DNA from: Pectobacterium sp013449375
Lineage (GTDB): Bacteria; Pseudomonadota; Gammaproteobacteria; Enterobacterales; Enterobacteriaceae
DNA: 64,000 bases
Strand: one strand, 5' to 3'
Assembly: GCF_048593165.1 (NCBI RefSeq)
Contig: NZ_CP184271.1
The notes under the pieces are model-generated. The model was not told where the DNA came from, made no database searches, and saw only the letters and a program-made list of their open reading frames with translations. Numbering within the stretch: the first letter of the stretch is position 1; each line of letters begins with the position of its first letter. Of this stretch, positions 51,851 through 60,706 are shown one piece after another. The position numbers and the translations under genes are program-made.

Positions 51851-51870
51851 TTCCCCCTTCATACTTCATA

Positions 51871-51901
51871 AAAAAATTCCCGTGAAAACGGGAATTTTTT
51901 T
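51871..51901 (+). terminator. Bidirectional terminator, chemoreceptor / plsY
   Basis: AAAAAATTCCCGT (51871-51883) and ACGGGAATTTTTT (51888-51900) with a GAAA tetraloop and T-runs both ways. Confidence 0.93.
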
Positions 51902-51904
51902 GCC

Positions 51905-52540
51905 TTATGCCTCGGGAGGCGTTTGTTCGTCTTCTGGCTGTTTCTTCTTACGCAGCTTGGTCCAGATTTTACTTTCCTGTCCGCGCCATAGGCGCTGGAT
52001 ATTGTCGTGGTGACGCATCAGGATCAGACAAGAGAGCATCGCGACGGGAAACGTAAACTGCGGCTTGAACCACCAGACATAAAACGGCGCGATGAGCGCA
52101 CTGACGATGGCGCCGAGTGAGGAATAACCGCTCAGCAGGATGGTGAGTAGCCAGGTGCCGGTCATCAGACTCGTCAGATCCCAGCCGATTGGTGCAATGG
52201 CACCAAAAGCCGTTGCCACACCTTTGCCACCACGAAAGTGGAAAAAGACGGGATAGATATGGCCGAGGCAGGCAGCGATAGCGGTTAACCCGAGATACAG
52301 CGGGGTAACGCCCAGCGCGTAAGCGGCCCAGACTGGCAGCATGCCTTTCAGGACATCAAACACCAATACGGTCGCAGCGGCAGCTTTGCCGCCAATACGT
52401 AATACGTTAGTCGCTCCGGGGTTCCCAGAACCATGCTGACGTGGGTCAGGTAGCCCAGCCATTCTGCAAAACAAAATCGCACTGGAAATAGAGCCACACA
52501 GATACGCGATTAACATCATACCAAGCGCGGTAACACTCAT
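51905..52540 (-). CDS. plsY: Acyl-phosphate:glycerol-3-phosphate acyltransferase PlsY
   Basis: PlsY transfers an acyl group from acyl-phosphate to glycerol-3-phosphate, the first step of phospholipid synthesis on the alternative route beside PlsB. The 211-residue inner-membrane protein has about five helices and the three signature loops: GSGNPGATNVLRIGGK, GHIYPVFFHFRGGKGVATAFG and the late SLGAIVSALIAPFYVWW region. The ATG at 52540 gives the family N-terminus; an upstream frame to 52630 overlaps the divergent folB promoter and is not family-like. It is divergent from folB, as in E. coli. Confidence 0.95.
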   Translation of the reverse strand: MSVTALGMMLIAYLCGSISSAILFCRMAGLPDPRQHGSGNPGATNVLRIGGKAAAATVLVFDVLKGMLPVWAAYALGVTPLYLGLTAIAACLGHIYPVFFHFRGGKGVATAFGAIAPIGWDLTSLMTGTWLLTILLSGYSSLGAIVSALIAPFYVWWFKPQFTFPVAMLSCLILMRHHDNIQRLWRGQESKIWTKLRKKKQPEDEQTPPEA

Positions 52541-52647
52541 AACGCCATTCCGTTTAATAAGGGTCGTTTTACTCTTCTCATCTGTGGATAATACGCACAT
52601 TCCGTCGGAAGTGGTATCCGACAGCGACAAAAACAGAGAATGACGTG

Positions 52648-53001
52648 ATGGATATCGTATTTATTGAAGAACTTACTGTAATCACTACTATTGGTGTTTA
52701 CGATTGGGAACAGACTATCCAGCAGAAACTGGTGTTCGATATCGAAATGGGCTGGGACAACCGTCAGGCAGCCGCCAGTGACGATGTGAATGACTGCTTG
52801 AGCTATGCGGATGTCAGCGAGGCGGTGATTGCCCATGTGGCAAATCAGCGCTTTGCTCTGGTAGAGCGTGTCGCTGAAGAAGTCGCCGACATGCTGATGC
52901 TGCGTTTCTCTATTCCCTGGCTGCGGATCAAGCTCAGCAAGCCGGGTGCGGTGGCGCAGGCGCGTCAGGTTGGGGTCATTATTGAACGTGGCGCACGATA
53001 A
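52648..53001 (+). CDS. folB: Dihydroneopterin aldolase FolB
   Basis: FolB converts dihydroneopterin to 6-hydroxymethyl-dihydropterin and glycolaldehyde in folate synthesis. The 117-residue protein starts MDIVFIEELTVITTIGVYDW (with the catalytic-site glutamate and IGVYDWE loop). It has DCLSYADVSEAV, FALVERVAEEVADMLML and the C-terminal KPGAVAQARQVGVIIERG. A GTG at 52645 precedes the ATG; the ATG is preferred. A terminator follows. Confidence 0.96.
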   Translation: MDIVFIEELTVITTIGVYDWEQTIQQKLVFDIEMGWDNRQAAASDDVNDCLSYADVSEAVIAHVANQRFALVERVAEEVADMLMLRFSIPWLRIKLSKPGAVAQARQVGVIIERGAR

Positions 53002-53073
53002 ATCTTATTTAACAGAAAAATACTGATTTACGTGCAACTAAATCGTAACCCAAATAGTCTATACCCCAGTTAT

Positions 53074-53105
53074 AGCGGCTCGCGAAAGTATGCAGCCGCT
53101 TTTTT
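53074..53105 (+). terminator. Rho-independent terminator after folB
   Basis: AGCGGCT (53074-53080) and AGCCGCT (53094-53100) followed by TTTTT; the loop is 13 bases. Confidence 0.8.
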
Positions 53106-53146
53106 ATGGGCTAAATTTTCGTTTTATTAAAGGCAAGGATTTTTAG

Positions 53147-53965
53147 ATGACTGACCTGCATTCATTGCTAATCGCATTTATTCTTGGCGTGGTCGAAGGA
53201 CTGACCGAGTTTTTGCCCGTATCGTCTACGGGGCATATGATTATTGTTGGTCATTGGTTAGGGTTTGTTGATGATAAAGCTAAGACGTTTGAAGTGATTA
53301 TTCAGCTTGGCTCGATTCTGGCCGTTGTCGTGATGTTCTGGCGCCGCCTCTTTGGTCTGATTGGGATTCACTTCGGTGAAGTCCCGCATGAGGGTAATAC
53401 GGCGGGTCGTCTGAAACTGACGCACATCTTGCTGGCGATGATTCCCGCTGTGGTGCTGGGGCTGGCTTTCCATGATGTGATCAAATCGCTGTTTTACCCA
53501 CAGAATGTAATGTACGCGCTGGTTGTCGGTGGTTTCCTGCTGTTAGCGGCAGAATGGTTCAAGCCTAAAAAAGCGCGCGCCGTCGGGCTGGATGACATCA
53601 CGCATCGTCAGGCATTTATGATTGGCTGTTTTCAATGTCTGGCGCTGTGGCCCGGCTTTTCGCGTTCAGGGGCGACCATTTCCGGTGGGATGCTGATGGG
53701 AGTCAGCCGCTATGCGGCCTCTGAGTTCTCTTTTATTCTGGCGGTTCCCATGATGATGGGCGCAACTGTTCTGGATCTGTATAAAAGCTGGCACTTCCTG
53801 TCGCTGGCCGATGTGCCGATGTTTGCCGTTGGTTTCGTGACGGCGTTTGTCGTGGCGTTGATTGCGATTAAAACCTTCCTGACAGTCATCAAACGCATCT
53901 CGTTTGTGCCGTTTGCGATTTACCGCTTTATCGTCGCGGGCGTGGTTTACATGGTGTTTATGTAA
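53147..53965 (+). CDS. uppP: Undecaprenyl-diphosphatase UppP (BacA)
   Basis: UppP dephosphorylates undecaprenyl pyrophosphate to recycle the lipid carrier of peptidoglycan and other wall polymers; extra copies give bacitracin resistance. The 272-residue inner-membrane protein has about eight helices and the two active-site motifs, LTEFLPVSSTGHMIIVGH near residue 20 and PGFSRSGATISGGM near residue 170. Length matches E. coli (273). AAGGA precedes the ATG. Confidence 0.97.
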   Translation: MTDLHSLLIAFILGVVEGLTEFLPVSSTGHMIIVGHWLGFVDDKAKTFEVIIQLGSILAVVVMFWRRLFGLIGIHFGEVPHEGNTAGRLKLTHILLAMIPAVVLGLAFHDVIKSLFYPQNVMYALVVGGFLLLAAEWFKPKKARAVGLDDITHRQAFMIGCFQCLALWPGFSRSGATISGGMLMGVSRYAASEFSFILAVPMMMGATVLDLYKSWHFLSLADVPMFAVGFVTAFVVALIAIKTFLTVIKRISFVPFAIYRFIVAGVVYMVFM

Positions 53966-54005
53966 GACTGAGAACGTCGATTTTAGGTAGACCGTTATAG
54001 AAGAG

Positions 54006-54034
54006 AAGAGGCCACGCATTAGCGTGGCCTCTTT
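54006..54034 (+). terminator. Bidirectional terminator, uppP / cca
   Basis: AAGAGGCCACGC (54006-54017) and GCGTGGCCTCTT with an ATTA loop; both flanks carry T or A tracts. Confidence 0.9.
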
Positions 54035-54037
54035 GTT

Positions 54038-55282
54038 TCAGGACGCACCTGATGAATCTGGCTGCTGTGCTTTCCAGTCTGCCAATGCCTGAGTGCGGCG
54101 CCGCGTCAGCTCATTACGCACGTCAATACCTTTAAACCCATCGGCGACGACGTCCGAACTGCTGACCTGACTGGCGACGCGGAAGGCTTCACGCAGATAG
54201 TCGCCTTGCGGATACGGGGTCTCTTCAAAACCGGCACGGCCTCTGGCATCGGCTTCGCTCGTGAGCGCTAACTGCTCTAGGCGCTGTGGTTTACGCCAGA
54301 CATCAATGGCATCAAATAGCTTCAGCAGCGTTTTAGGTTGCAGCACCTGCACGGTATGAACCAAGTCATGATATTCCGCAACCAGCTTGGCCAAATCGCG
54401 AATCGGATTAGGCACACGCAGGCGCTGGCACAGTGCCTCAACCAGTTTGACACCCGCTGGGCCATGCCCGTGATGACGCGGCCACAGTTCAGGCGGTGTG
54501 AGCCCTTTTCCTACATCGTGGCACAGTGTGGCAAAACGTACGTCAATCTCAGTGCTGAGGCGTGCGGCTATCGCCACCGTCATCATGGTATGAATGCCGG
54601 TATCGATTTCCGGGTGCCATTTAGCGGGAGCGGGCACACCGTACAGGTTATCGATTTCAGGGAACAGCACGGCTAGCGCGCCGCAGTCACGCAGCACCTG
54701 AAAATAGACATCGGGCGATGAGGTGCCAAGCGCTTTTTCCGTCTCTTTCCAGACCCGCTCCGGTGTTAGGTAAGCCAATTCGCCCTCATGCACCATTTTT
54801 TGCATCAGCGCCATGGTTTCTTCTGCAATCTGGAAGCCGAGATGAGCAAAACGCGCGGCAAAACGGGCAACGCGCAGCACCCGCAACGGATCTTCGCTGA
54901 ACGCGTCGGATACGTGGCGCAGTACGCGATTCTCAAGATCGCGACGACCATGATAAGGGTCGATGAGATCGCCATGCTCGGTGCGGGCAATGGCATTGAT
55001 GGTCAAATCGCGGCGGAGTAAATCCTGCTCTAGCGTGACATCGGGCGCGGCATGGCAGACAAAACCAGTATAGCCTTTGCCAGATTTGCGCTCGGTACGC
55101 GCGAGAGCGTATTCATCGCGACTAATGGGGTGTAAGAAAACGGGGAAATCCTTTCCAACCTGCTGGTAACCCTGCTCAAGCAGGTTCTCCGGCGTCGCAC
55201 CGACCACCACCCAATCTTTCTCGGTGACGGGTAAACCCAGCAGGCTGTCCCGAACAGCACCGCCGACAAGGTAAATCTTCAA
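54038..55282 (-). CDS. cca: Multifunctional CCA-adding enzyme (tRNA nucleotidyltransferase)
   Basis: Cca adds or repairs the CCA end of tRNAs without a nucleic-acid template. The 414-residue protein has the class-II nucleotidyltransferase N-terminus KIYLVGGAVRDSLLG with EKDWVVVG (catalytic acidic pair), the NTP-selecting RRDLTINAIA, and the flexible loop and EDPLRVLRVARFAARF. A C-terminal HD phosphohydrolase domain (ATLCHDVGKG, residues about 250-260) follows. The HD domain gives phosphatase and phosphodiesterase activity in E. coli. ygiM lies upstream on the same strand. Confidence 0.96.
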   Translation of the reverse strand: MKIYLVGGAVRDSLLGLPVTEKDWVVVGATPENLLEQGYQQVGKDFPVFLHPISRDEYALARTERKSGKGYTGFVCHAAPDVTLEQDLLRRDLTINAIARTEHGDLIDPYHGRRDLENRVLRHVSDAFSEDPLRVLRVARFAARFAHLGFQIAEETMALMQKMVHEGELAYLTPERVWKETEKALGTSSPDVYFQVLRDCGALAVLFPEIDNLYGVPAPAKWHPEIDTGIHTMMTVAIAARLSTEIDVRFATLCHDVGKGLTPPELWPRHHGHGPAGVKLVEALCQRLRVPNPIRDLAKLVAEYHDLVHTVQVLQPKTLLKLFDAIDVWRKPQRLEQLALTSEADARGRAGFEETPYPQGDYLREAFRVASQVSSSDVVADGFKGIDVRNELTRRRTQALADWKAQQPDSSGAS

Positions 55283-55352
55283 CGTCGGGCTCCTGAATCA
55301 ATAACCAATATTTCATCACATACTACCATCTTTACGCCGCCGCGTTGGACGC

Positions 55353-55379
55353 AAAGAAAAATGCCTGCATCCGCAGGCA
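55353..55379 (-). terminator. Rho-independent terminator after ygiM
   Basis: TGCCTGC (55362-55368) and GCAGGCA (55373-55379) with an ATCC loop; on the minus strand a T-rich run follows. Confidence 0.82.
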
Positions 55380-55389
55380 CTTATTTCGA

Positions 55390-56010
55390 TTAGCTCATCC
55401 AACGGTCATTTTTCTTCTTGCGAGGGATGATGTGTGGCAGCAACAGGCCCAGCAGCAGGCCGATGCCTGCCACGCCGCCGCCGTACATAAACCACTGAAG
55501 AATGATGGTGCGCTGTTTATCATCAAGCTGGACATTCGCCGCGCTAACTTTCTTCTGCGCAACGATAAGCTGATTTTTCAGATCCTGATTTTCCTGACGT
55601 AATCCGTTGATGACGCCATCGCTGGCAGCGACTTTCTGCTGCATATCAGCGGTGCGCTGGTTCCAGGTCTGATCGATATTATTGAGTTTGTCCGTCAGGT
55701 CTTTGACCTGATTTTCCAGCTCCGGCACCCGCGTGCGCAGGCTTGGCGTATTGCTAAGTTGGTCTAGAGGAATCCACGTGGTGCGGTTTTTGTCATCACG
55801 GATCTGCGCATAGCCCGCGTTTTCATTAACGCTGAGTAACGTGACCTCTGCACCCGCATTCAGTGTGCCGACGATACGATATTGATTGCCTGGGCCGCTG
55901 TGGACATACGTCAATAACTCATCGGAAATATAGCGTTTTTCTTCCGCCTGTGCGGTCCAGCTCAGCGTGAGAGAAAATAAAGTAAAACAGAGTAAGCCTA
56001 ATTTCTGCAT
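55390..56010 (-). CDS. ygiM: SH3-domain membrane protein YgiM (TIGR04211 family)
   Basis: This 206-residue precursor has a signal peptide (cleavage after AQA, residue 22) and a bacterial SH3 domain (about 25-90, YVHSGPGNQYRIVGTLNAGAEV). A coiled coil (about 95-165, heptads of Leu and Asn) is followed by a C-terminal membrane helix (GGGVAGIGLLLGLLLPHII) and a basic tail. SH3b domains often bind peptidoglycan. In E. coli it is the neighbour of cca, as here; function unknown. Confidence 0.92.
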   Translation of the reverse strand: MQKLGLLCFTLFSLTLSWTAQAEEKRYISDELLTYVHSGPGNQYRIVGTLNAGAEVTLLSVNENAGYAQIRDDKNRTTWIPLDQLSNTPSLRTRVPELENQVKDLTDKLNNIDQTWNQRTADMQQKVAASDGVINGLRQENQDLKNQLIVAQKKVSAANVQLDDKQRTIILQWFMYGGGVAGIGLLLGLLLPHIIPRKKKNDRWMS

Positions 56011-56094
56011 AAGATCATCATGTTGCGTTAATGGTGGTCTGATAGTAGAGGCTTAAGTCTGACGAGGCAATGTATAAACCGAAATGAGAACAGT

Positions 56095-56157
56095 CTTAGA
56101 ACCTGCGCATGGGGGCTATTTCATCCCCTAACGTCCATTGGGATAGGTTCTTATAAG
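56095..56157. repeat. Short inverted-repeat element upstream of ygiF
   Basis: TAGAACCT near 56097-56104 and AGGTTCTTA near 56145-56153 form inverted ends, and GGGG (56111-56115) pairs with CCCC (56125-56128) inside. No coding potential. It may be a dispersed palindromic unit. The rest of 56011-56329 holds only the divergent promoters. Confidence 0.45.
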
Positions 56158-56329
56158 GCGGCGCGCGGCGTGTTTGAACGCGAGAAGCCGCTTAGAAGAT
56201 GGCTGGTTTGCATAAGAAATGCGCGCTTGTTCGCAGGTGAAAAAGAGTGTGTGCGGTAAGGGTAGTAAGGTGAAGTAAAATGTTATTTACTGACAGGATA
56301 ATGAACGCGGTTTTGGTGCTGTGAATGCT

Positions 56330-57667
56330 ATGAGTGAAGAAATTGAACTGAAGTTTATTGTTCATCCCGACAGCGTTGAATCGCTGCTGACGCAACTGGC
56401 TGCATGGGACAGCGATTACAGTCAGTATGAGCACATGCGTGCTCAGCGTCTGAGCAATACTTATTATGAGACGGCGGATAATTATCTGCGCCGCAACGGC
56501 ATCGGTCTGCGTATTCGTGGCGAGAATGAACGCTATGAAATGACAGCGAAAACCGCCGGTAAGGTGATTGGCGGGTTACATCAACACCCAGAATATAACG
56601 TTGAGCTAGAGAAAGCCGATCTGGATCTCAGCCTGTTTCCTGCGGAAGTCTGGCCGGAAGCGTGCGAGGTTGAAGTGCTGCAATCGTCGCTCAAGCCGCT
56701 GTTTAGTACAGATTTTACGCGTGAAAAGTGGGTGTTTACTTACTATCAAAGTGTGATTGAAGTGGCGTTAGATCGTGGAGAAATTCGTGCTGGCGACCTG
56801 AGTGAGCCGCTGTGCGAGCTGGAGATGGAACTTAAGATTGGTCAGACTACCCACCTGCTGGAACTGGCAAAGGAAATCGCAGCGTTTGGTGGTATGCGGC
56901 AGGGTAGCCTGAGTAAGGCGGCTCGTGGATACCATCTGGCTAAAGGTAATCCCGTTCGTGAATGTCTGCCTCTTAATCGATTAGTTGTCGATCCAAAAAC
57001 CACTATCGATCAGGCTATCCGTGCGGCGCTGGAACTGGGGTTGAGTCACTGGCAATACCACGAAGAGCTGTGGGTAAGAGGAAATGCCTCTGCCCGTGAA
57101 GCCCTGCCAGAAGCCAGCGCGTTAATGCGCGAAATGTTGGTACTGGTAGGCGGCGTCGTGCTACGCAAAGTCACCACGCTTTTTCGTTCGGCTCTCGCTA
57201 CTTTGGAATCCCGGTTACAAAGCGCCAGCGGCGCAGACGTCTGTTACAGCACTGACTACCTGCAAAGTAAGTTGGTACTGACTTCCTGGCTGATTGAGTC
57301 TGGCTGGCGTGACCATATGGATAATAAAGATCGCATTAAGCTACAGGGTTCGTTCAAACGTTTTGCTGACATCATGTTAAGCCGTAGCTCTGCCGAGCTG
57401 AAAAGCGCTTTTGCTTCTAAATTGACGGAGACGCAGTACGAACAGCAAATCCCTCGCCTGCAACGTAGTCTCTGCGCTTTCCTTCTCTTGTCCGGCGCGT
57501 ATCCGTCGGAACAGGTGGAGGCCTACATTGAACACTGGCGGATCTTACTCCAGGAAATTGAGCGGCTTGCTGCCGGAAAGGCGCCTTCCGTGTATCTCGA
57601 AGCCTACCGTAAAGAGGCGCTGGCCTTGTCTCCGTTCTGGCTACATAGCGGCGGACAGTCACAGTAA
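56330..57667 (+). CDS. ygiF: Inorganic triphosphatase YgiF (CYTH-CHAD)
   Basis: YgiF hydrolyses inorganic triphosphate. The 445-residue protein has an N-terminal CYTH domain with the EIELKF signature at residues 4-9. Basic and acidic tunnel residues follow (GIGLRIRGENERYEMTAKTAG, ELEMELKIG, SLSKAARGYHLAKG). A C-terminal CHAD domain (about 215-440) is rich in conserved histidine and arginine helices that bind polyphosphate (FKRFADIMLSRSSAELKS). The ATG at 56330 gives MSEEIELKF. Genes glnE and hldE follow. Confidence 0.94.
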   Translation: MSEEIELKFIVHPDSVESLLTQLAAWDSDYSQYEHMRAQRLSNTYYETADNYLRRNGIGLRIRGENERYEMTAKTAGKVIGGLHQHPEYNVELEKADLDLSLFPAEVWPEACEVEVLQSSLKPLFSTDFTREKWVFTYYQSVIEVALDRGEIRAGDLSEPLCELEMELKIGQTTHLLELAKEIAAFGGMRQGSLSKAARGYHLAKGNPVRECLPLNRLVVDPKTTIDQAIRAALELGLSHWQYHEELWVRGNASAREALPEASALMREMLVLVGGVVLRKVTTLFRSALATLESRLQSASGADVCYSTDYLQSKLVLTSWLIESGWRDHMDNKDRIKLQGSFKRFADIMLSRSSAELKSAFASKLTETQYEQQIPRLQRSLCAFLLLSGAYPSEQVEAYIEHWRILLQEIERLAAGKAPSVYLEAYRKEALALSPFWLHSGGQSQ

Positions 57668-57719
57668 CCGTTAACTGCCGCTTGTCAGTGAGGATAGGCG
57701 GCGCATCAAGGGAACCCCC

Positions 57720-60575
57720 ATGCCGATACTTCCTTTGCCTGCTTTACCTGTGCTTCTGACGGAACACTCTCAGCGTGCGCTCTCGCGTTTACGGGAAGCC
57801 GCACCTGATGAACCGATAACAGACAGCGACGCTGCTGCTTTGGCATTGAGCGATTTTGTCAGCGATGCGCTTGCGCTGCATCCTGACTGGTGGCAAAGGA
57901 TTCATCAGCAACCGCCGCAGCCCGAAGAGTGGCAGCACTACGCCGACTGGTTAAGTAACGCCTTGGCTGATGTTAACGATGAAAATGCGTTAATGGCGGC
58001 ATTGCGTCGATTTCGTCGCCATATGCTGGCGCGAATTGCGTGGTCGCAGGTGCTGCAAACCAGTACCACGGAACACACGTTGCGTCAGTTGAGCGAACTG
58101 GCCGAGGTAGTGATTGTGGCGGCCAGAAGCTGGCTATATCAGGCCTGTTGTCGCGAGTGGGGTACACCTTGCAATGCGCAGGGCGTGGCGCAGCCTCTGC
58201 TGATTCTTGGCATGGGAAAATTGGGTGGGGGGGAACTTAACTTCTCTTCGGATATCGATCTGATCTTCGTCTATCCCGAAAATGGTCATACACAAGGCGG
58301 GCGGCGCGAGCTGGATAACGCACAGTTCTTCACGCGTCTGGGACAGCGACTCATTAAGGTGCTGGATCAGCCGACCGTCGATGGTTTTGTTTACCGCGTG
58401 GATATGCGGCTACGCCCTTTTGGCGACAGCGGACCGCTGGTGCTCAGCTTTGCGGCCATGGAGGATTATTATCAGGAGCAAGGCCGCGACTGGGAACGCT
58501 ATGCGATGGTCAAAGCGCGCCTGATGGGCGGAATGGACGATGCTTACAGTCAGGAACTGCGTAGCACGCTGAAGCCCTTCGTCTTCCGTCGCTATATTGA
58601 TTTCAGCGTGATCCAGTCGCTGCGAAATATGAAGAGCATGATTGCCCGCGAGGTTCGTCGTCGGGATCTGCGCAACAACATCAAACTGGGTGCTGGTGGG
58701 ATTCGTGAAATCGAATTTATTACGCAGGTTTTCCAACTGATTCGCGGCGGACGTGAACCGGGATTACAAGGGCGCTCTCTGCTACCTACGCTCGAGCATG
58801 TAGGGGCGCTGGGGTTATTAACGCCGCAACAGGTGCTCGATCTCAGCACGTCTTACCTGTTTCTGCGCCGCTTGGAGAACCTGCTGCAGGCCATTGCCGA
58901 TGAGCAGACGCAAACGCTGCCGGGTGATGAACTGAACCAGCAACGTCTGGCATGGGGAATGGAATGCGACAGTTGGGACACGCTGCAATCCAGGCTTTCA
59001 GAGCATATGCAGGCGGTGCGCCACGTATTTGATGATCTGATTGGCGATGATGCGCCGGACAATAATGATATTCCCGAACATAGCAGCTACAGCAGTCTAT
59101 GGCAGGATACGCTGGATGACGGTGAACTGGCTCCGCTGACGCCGCATCTTACGGAAACCGTGCGTGAGAAGCTGATGCGGACGATTGTGGAATTCCGCCA
59201 CGATGTGGCGAAACGCACAATAGGGCCACGCGGGCGGGATGTGCTGGATCAGCTCATGCCGTGCTTGTTGGCGGAGGTCTGTGCTCGTCAGGAAGCCGAT
59301 AGCGTGCTGTCTCGTTTGACGCCGTTACTGCTGGGAATCGTCACGCGTACCACCTACCTAGAACTGTTGCTGGAGTCCCGTTCTGCGCTCGGTCAACTGA
59401 TTCGCCTGTGTGCGGCTTCGCCGATGGTGGCCAGCCAACTGGCGCGTTATCCCCTTCTGCTGGATGAATTGCTCGATGCGTCAACGCTGTATCAACCGAC
59501 GGCACCGAGCGCGTATGCCGATGAGCTACGTCAGTATTTGATGCGCGTACCTGAGGATGATGAAGAACAGCAACTGGAAGCGGTTCGCCAGTTTAAACAG
59601 TCGCAGCAACTGCGCATCGCCGCAGGGGATATCGGCGGTGTACTGCCCGTGATGAAAGTGAGCGATCACTTAACGTATTTGGCGGAAGCGATTATCGCGG
59701 CCGTGGTTCAGCAGGCGTGGGGACAGATGGTGGCGCGCTACGGTCAGCCGTCTCATTTGCAGCATCGTGAAGGCCGTGGGTTTGCGGTTATTGCCTATGG
59801 CAAACTCGGCGGTTGGGAGCTGGGATACAGCTCCGATCTGGATTTGGTATTCTTGCTGGATTGTCCATCGGACGTGATGACGGATGGCGAGCGCAGTATT
59901 GATGGCCGCCAGTTCTACCTACGTCTCGCACAGCGTGTAATGCACCTGTTTAGCACCCGGACGTCATCAGGCATTTTGTATGAAGTGGATGCCCGTCTGC
60001 GGCCATCGGGCGCGGCGGGTATGCTGGTGAGTACGGTAGAAGCCTTTGATGAGTATCAGCGTAATGAAGCGTGGACGTGGGAGCATCAGGCGCTGGTGCG
60101 TGCGCGCATGGTGTACGGTGAAAGCGGCGTTCAGCAGACCTTTGAGTCTATTCGCCGCGGCATTCTGTGCGCAGAGCGTGATGCTGATACCCTGCGGACT
60201 GAAGTGCGAGAAATGCGGGAAAAAATGCGTCAGCATCTGGCGAACAAAGATAAAGCGCTCTTTGATATCAAAACGGATGCGGGCGGCATTACAGATATTG
60301 AATTTATTGCCCAGTATCTGGTGCTGCGTTATGCCGCTCAGGAACCGCGTTTGACCCGCTGGTCAGACAATGTGCGCATTCTGGAACTGATGGCGCAGTA
60401 TGGTGTGATGGAAGAGAGCGAAGCCAATGCGCTCAAGCTGGCCTACGTCACTATGCGCAACGAGCTGCACCATCTGGCTTTGCAAGAACTGTCCGGCCGG
60501 GTCAGCAAGGATCGGTTTATTGCGGAACGCGAACAGGTGCTGGTGAGTTGGAATAAGTGGTTAGTGGGAGCCTAA
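57720..60575 (+). CDS. glnE: Bifunctional glutamine synthetase adenylyltransferase/adenylyl-removing enzyme GlnE
   Basis: GlnE adds AMP to glutamine synthetase when nitrogen is plentiful and removes it when scarce, responding to PII and glutamine. The 951-residue protein (E. coli 946) has two nucleotidyltransferase domains. The N-terminal adenylyl-removing half has GMGKLGGGELNFSSDIDLIF near residue 165. The C-terminal adenylyl-transferring half has AYGKLGGWELGYSSDLDLVF near 695. Each is followed by a helical regulatory domain. It begins 52 bases after ygiF. Confidence 0.97.
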   Translation: MPILPLPALPVLLTEHSQRALSRLREAAPDEPITDSDAAALALSDFVSDALALHPDWWQRIHQQPPQPEEWQHYADWLSNALADVNDENALMAALRRFRRHMLARIAWSQVLQTSTTEHTLRQLSELAEVVIVAARSWLYQACCREWGTPCNAQGVAQPLLILGMGKLGGGELNFSSDIDLIFVYPENGHTQGGRRELDNAQFFTRLGQRLIKVLDQPTVDGFVYRVDMRLRPFGDSGPLVLSFAAMEDYYQEQGRDWERYAMVKARLMGGMDDAYSQELRSTLKPFVFRRYIDFSVIQSLRNMKSMIAREVRRRDLRNNIKLGAGGIREIEFITQVFQLIRGGREPGLQGRSLLPTLEHVGALGLLTPQQVLDLSTSYLFLRRLENLLQAIADEQTQTLPGDELNQQRLAWGMECDSWDTLQSRLSEHMQAVRHVFDDLIGDDAPDNNDIPEHSSYSSLWQDTLDDGELAPLTPHLTETVREKLMRTIVEFRHDVAKRTIGPRGRDVLDQLMPCLLAEVCARQEADSVLSRLTPLLLGIVTRTTYLELLLESRSALGQLIRLCAASPMVASQLARYPLLLDELLDASTLYQPTAPSAYADELRQYLMRVPEDDEEQQLEAVRQFKQSQQLRIAAGDIGGVLPVMKVSDHLTYLAEAIIAAVVQQAWGQMVARYGQPSHLQHREGRGFAVIAYGKLGGWELGYSSDLDLVFLLDCPSDVMTDGERSIDGRQFYLRLAQRVMHLFSTRTSSGILYEVDARLRPSGAAGMLVSTVEAFDEYQRNEAWTWEHQALVRARMVYGESGVQQTFESIRRGILCAERDADTLRTEVREMREKMRQHLANKDKALFDIKTDAGGITDIEFIAQYLVLRYAAQEPRLTRWSDNVRILELMAQYGVMEESEANALKLAYVTMRNELHHLALQELSGRVSKDRFIAEREQVLVSWNKWLVGA

Positions 60576-60706
60576 GTTTCCCCTTGACTATATGATGATG
60601 GGTTATGCGGCCACATGCTCAGCAAAGAGCCGCGCAGCAGTGGCGTGTATGATACGAGCCTATGATATTATTACGCGCATTATGCGAAATAAGCTTGGAG
60701 TAGAGG

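Noticed and set aside
51864..51880. CATACTTCA near the terminator after the last chemoreceptor, resembling the end of the element at 24671
   Set aside because: Only nine bases match, as expected by chance.
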